Translations under genes and position numbers: made by a program
From: Shinisaurus crocodilurus
Lineage: Eukaryota; Chordata; Lepidosauria; Squamata; Shinisauridae
Assembly: GCA_021292165.1 (NCBI GenBank)
Contig: CM037877.1
Location: 306,222,063-306,286,062, forward strand
DNA: 64,000 nt
Reading direction: 5' to 3'
Part shown: piece after piece, positions 62,523-64,000 of the stretch
Position numbering within the stretch: the stretch's first letter is position 1
Layout of the letters: every line of letters begins with the position of its first letter
Notes under the pieces: generated by a model
Told to the model about the DNA's origin: nothing
Databases searched by the model: none
What the model saw: only the letters and a program-made list of their open reading frames with translations

Positions 62523-62944
62523 TTTTCCGCCCTTCCCCCTCGCTGTCTCGAAACTTTCACTACCTCGTGGCTTCTTATCAGGACCCTGTTGCACAGTTGA
62601 TAAGAACATTCAATATCTTTAGTATCAAGGATCCTAATTAGCCTTTTCAAACTGTTATCCGAGGGATGCGCCCGATCGCGTTTCCAAAGAGGGGGTAGGG
62701 ACTTTTTCACCCGTCTGGAGCTCATAAACAATCCAGAGCGAAGCACATCAAAAGAAAGCTATTCTTGTTATTTCTTTATTAGCTCTATATCTGCATACTT
62801 TCCAGAAAGCAAACAGCAAAGGAATTTAAACTCACGCTTTGTCTCTCCTGTGTATTTGCAGATGTTTTCAAATCATTCCGGGAGCTCAGCAGAAAAGCTA
62901 CTGCTCCATAGCCAGCGCAGGCTCCTCCCCCCTATCAAGCGTTT

Positions 62945-63599
62945 TGTGTCTTTAAACCTTTCTTGAGTTGCTCATGAGAACTAGAAACTTGATTACTTTC
63001 AAATTCAGAACATTGAATTGCGTGTTCATTAGTGGGTTCTGTGCAAGCACACATCCCTTGGGAAAAGGGAACACCAACACGTAGATCTGATAAAAGAGAG
63101 ATAGAATCATAGAAAGGTGAGGGGTGCTTTAGCACCTGAATATGGGGATGCAGAGATGTGAGAGTTCTTGACAGATGACTCTATGGAGAGATGAAAGCCT
63201 TATAAAATGGCTCAGGTGACCGTGAAACTTGGGGAGGGGGCAACGAATGACTGAGAGGTAAGACGGTGGCACAGAGTCATTTGGCGTGTGCCTGCTGTGA
63301 GCGGGAAGTGGAGAGGTGCCCCACGCCGCCATTTCCTGTACAACCAGGCCTCTCATCATTCTCTTTCTTCATGGCAGGCCTCTCAGGGCATCGGGAGACT
63401 GCAGCAGTTCAGGCAGCAGGAGACTGCAGAACAGAGCGAAGGTAACAACAGTCTTTCTGACCCCCCCCCCCACATCTGAAGCTAAAACCCCCACTCTGTG
63501 GCAAAAGTCACCAAGGGCTTCACCTTCAGTCTGCCTCAGCAGCTTGTTAGTTAAATCATAGTGTGTTGCCGTAGAGCTCACAGGGTCCTGGAACACTGA
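62945..63599. other. Flank of the L1, no gene assigned
   Basis: A stretch at 63379-63442 lies between an acceptor-like CTTTCTTCATGGCAG and a donor-like GAAG|GTAACA and is open in two frames (64 nt), but has no homology I recognise. Otherwise unremarkable. Confidence 0.3.
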
Positions 63600-64000
63600 T
63601 AAGTTGTACAGATGATGTTTCGACCTGTGCAATGGAGTGCAGGACAAGCAGAATATGATGGGTAGGCAGAAATGTGCCCACTACTCAGGGACATGGTGCA
63701 CATGCCCACTTGCAAGGGACTGTGGAATGTTATCTTGGCATAGTTGGTATACACTGCGCATGTCCAGCGTACAGCCAAAAGGTGTTAGCTCTACTGTTCT
63801 GAGATCTTAGCAGCATCTGCACATGTGTAACTTATAAAACCTGGATTCCTTAAAAGTAGAACGCTTGCGCATATTCAGGGCTCACTCCATTTTTGTTTGG
63901 AGCTGGGACATGCAGCTGCATTATCTGATTGAATAAAGCTTTGGTCTTAAACTTCTTTACCTGCATTTGGCTGATGGATTGACCTAATCGGCTAGACTCG
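63600..64000 (+). mobile_element. Probable LTR (retroviral type), cut by window end
   Basis: TATA box CTTATAAAACC at about 63831 is followed about 100 bp later by AATAAAGCTTTGGTC (63933 on), the spacing of U3 promoter and R-region poly(A) signal in retroviral LTRs. GCTCACTCCATTTTTG between them fits an R region. The 5' boundary is not fixed (TGTACAGATG at 63606 or later), and the U5 end is outside or at the edge. No gag, pol or env is in the window. Confidence 0.5.

Larger units (their letters stand above)
57402..62932 (-). mobile_element. Full-length L1 retrotransposon, about 5.5 kb
   Basis: Target-primed non-LTR element with 5' untranslated region, ORF1, ORF2 and an A-rich 3' tail (T tract at 57403-57417 on the plus strand). 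Perfect 12-bp duplications TATCAAGCGTTT lie at 57390-57401 and 62933-62944. The duplication ends in TTT, as expected for L1 endonuclease priming. Both ORFs are recognisable in order; ORF2 is broken by several frameshifts. It is the only long L1 in the window. Confidence 0.96.

Noticed and set aside
63379..63442. 64-nt exon-like segment with acceptor and donor
   Set aside because: Phase is compatible with the orphan exon at 57178, but the encoded peptide has no recognisable similarity and short chance exons are common.

Overview
The window is vertebrate nuclear DNA, most likely from a squamate reptile (lizard). Its genes have introns with GT-AG splice sites. They sit in a dense mix of CR1, L2, L1 and an I-superfamily/Vingi-like LINE, tRNA-derived SINEs, 5S-rRNA-derived SINEs, many short hAT and Tigger-like inverted-repeat elements, and a small 'AATCCTAT...ATAGGATT' repeat. 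The species cannot be named from the sequence. There is no bacterial, plasmid or CRISPR content.

Five loci carry the coding information. (1) Minus strand, 2901-11686: the first four coding exons of a secreted/membrane alpha-carbonic anhydrase, best called CA9; the rest lies left of the window. (2) Plus strand, 31124-38574: a complete nine-exon model for ARHGEF39, a small DH-PH Rho guanine-nucleotide exchange factor. CA9 and ARHGEF39 are divergent neighbours, as at human 9p13.3. (3) Minus strand, 44791-45668: three-exon MRPL17 (mitochondrial ribosomal protein bL17m). (4) Plus strand, 46921-47460: a single-exon FANCD2OS coding sequence, head to head with MRPL17 across a CpG island. (5) Plus strand, 56896-57178: an unrecognised membrane-protein-like exon with a good splice donor. 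In human, loci 1-2, 3 and 4 are on three different chromosomes, so the gene order here is itself notable.

Layout: 1-2.9 kb, LINE debris in CA9; 3-12 kb, CA9 exons with L2, CR1 and SINE inserts and two CpG-rich blocks; 12-29.4 kb, an intergenic repeat field (two long Vingi-like LINE copies, several hAT elements, a possible solo LTR); 29.4-30.4 kb, a CpG island probably serving ARHGEF39; 31-38.6 kb, ARHGEF39; 38.6-44.5 kb, repeats; 44.8-47.5 kb, MRPL17, CpG island and FANCD2OS; 47.5-57 kb, repeats with nested insertions; 57.4-62.9 kb, an essentially full-length L1 with a perfect 12-bp target-site duplication; 63.6-64 kb, a probable retroviral-type LTR cut by the window end.

The host genes do not form a pathway: extracellular CO2 hydration, Rho GTPase activation, mitochondrial translation, and an uncharacterised small protein. 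The most unusual content is in the mobile elements: a SINE family with a 5S-rRNA-like head joined to a CR1 3' tail (three copies, one ending 51 bp before the ARHGEF39 start codon), and a 135-bp almost perfectly palindromic hAT-type element in three near-identical copies, each with a perfect 8-bp target-site duplication.
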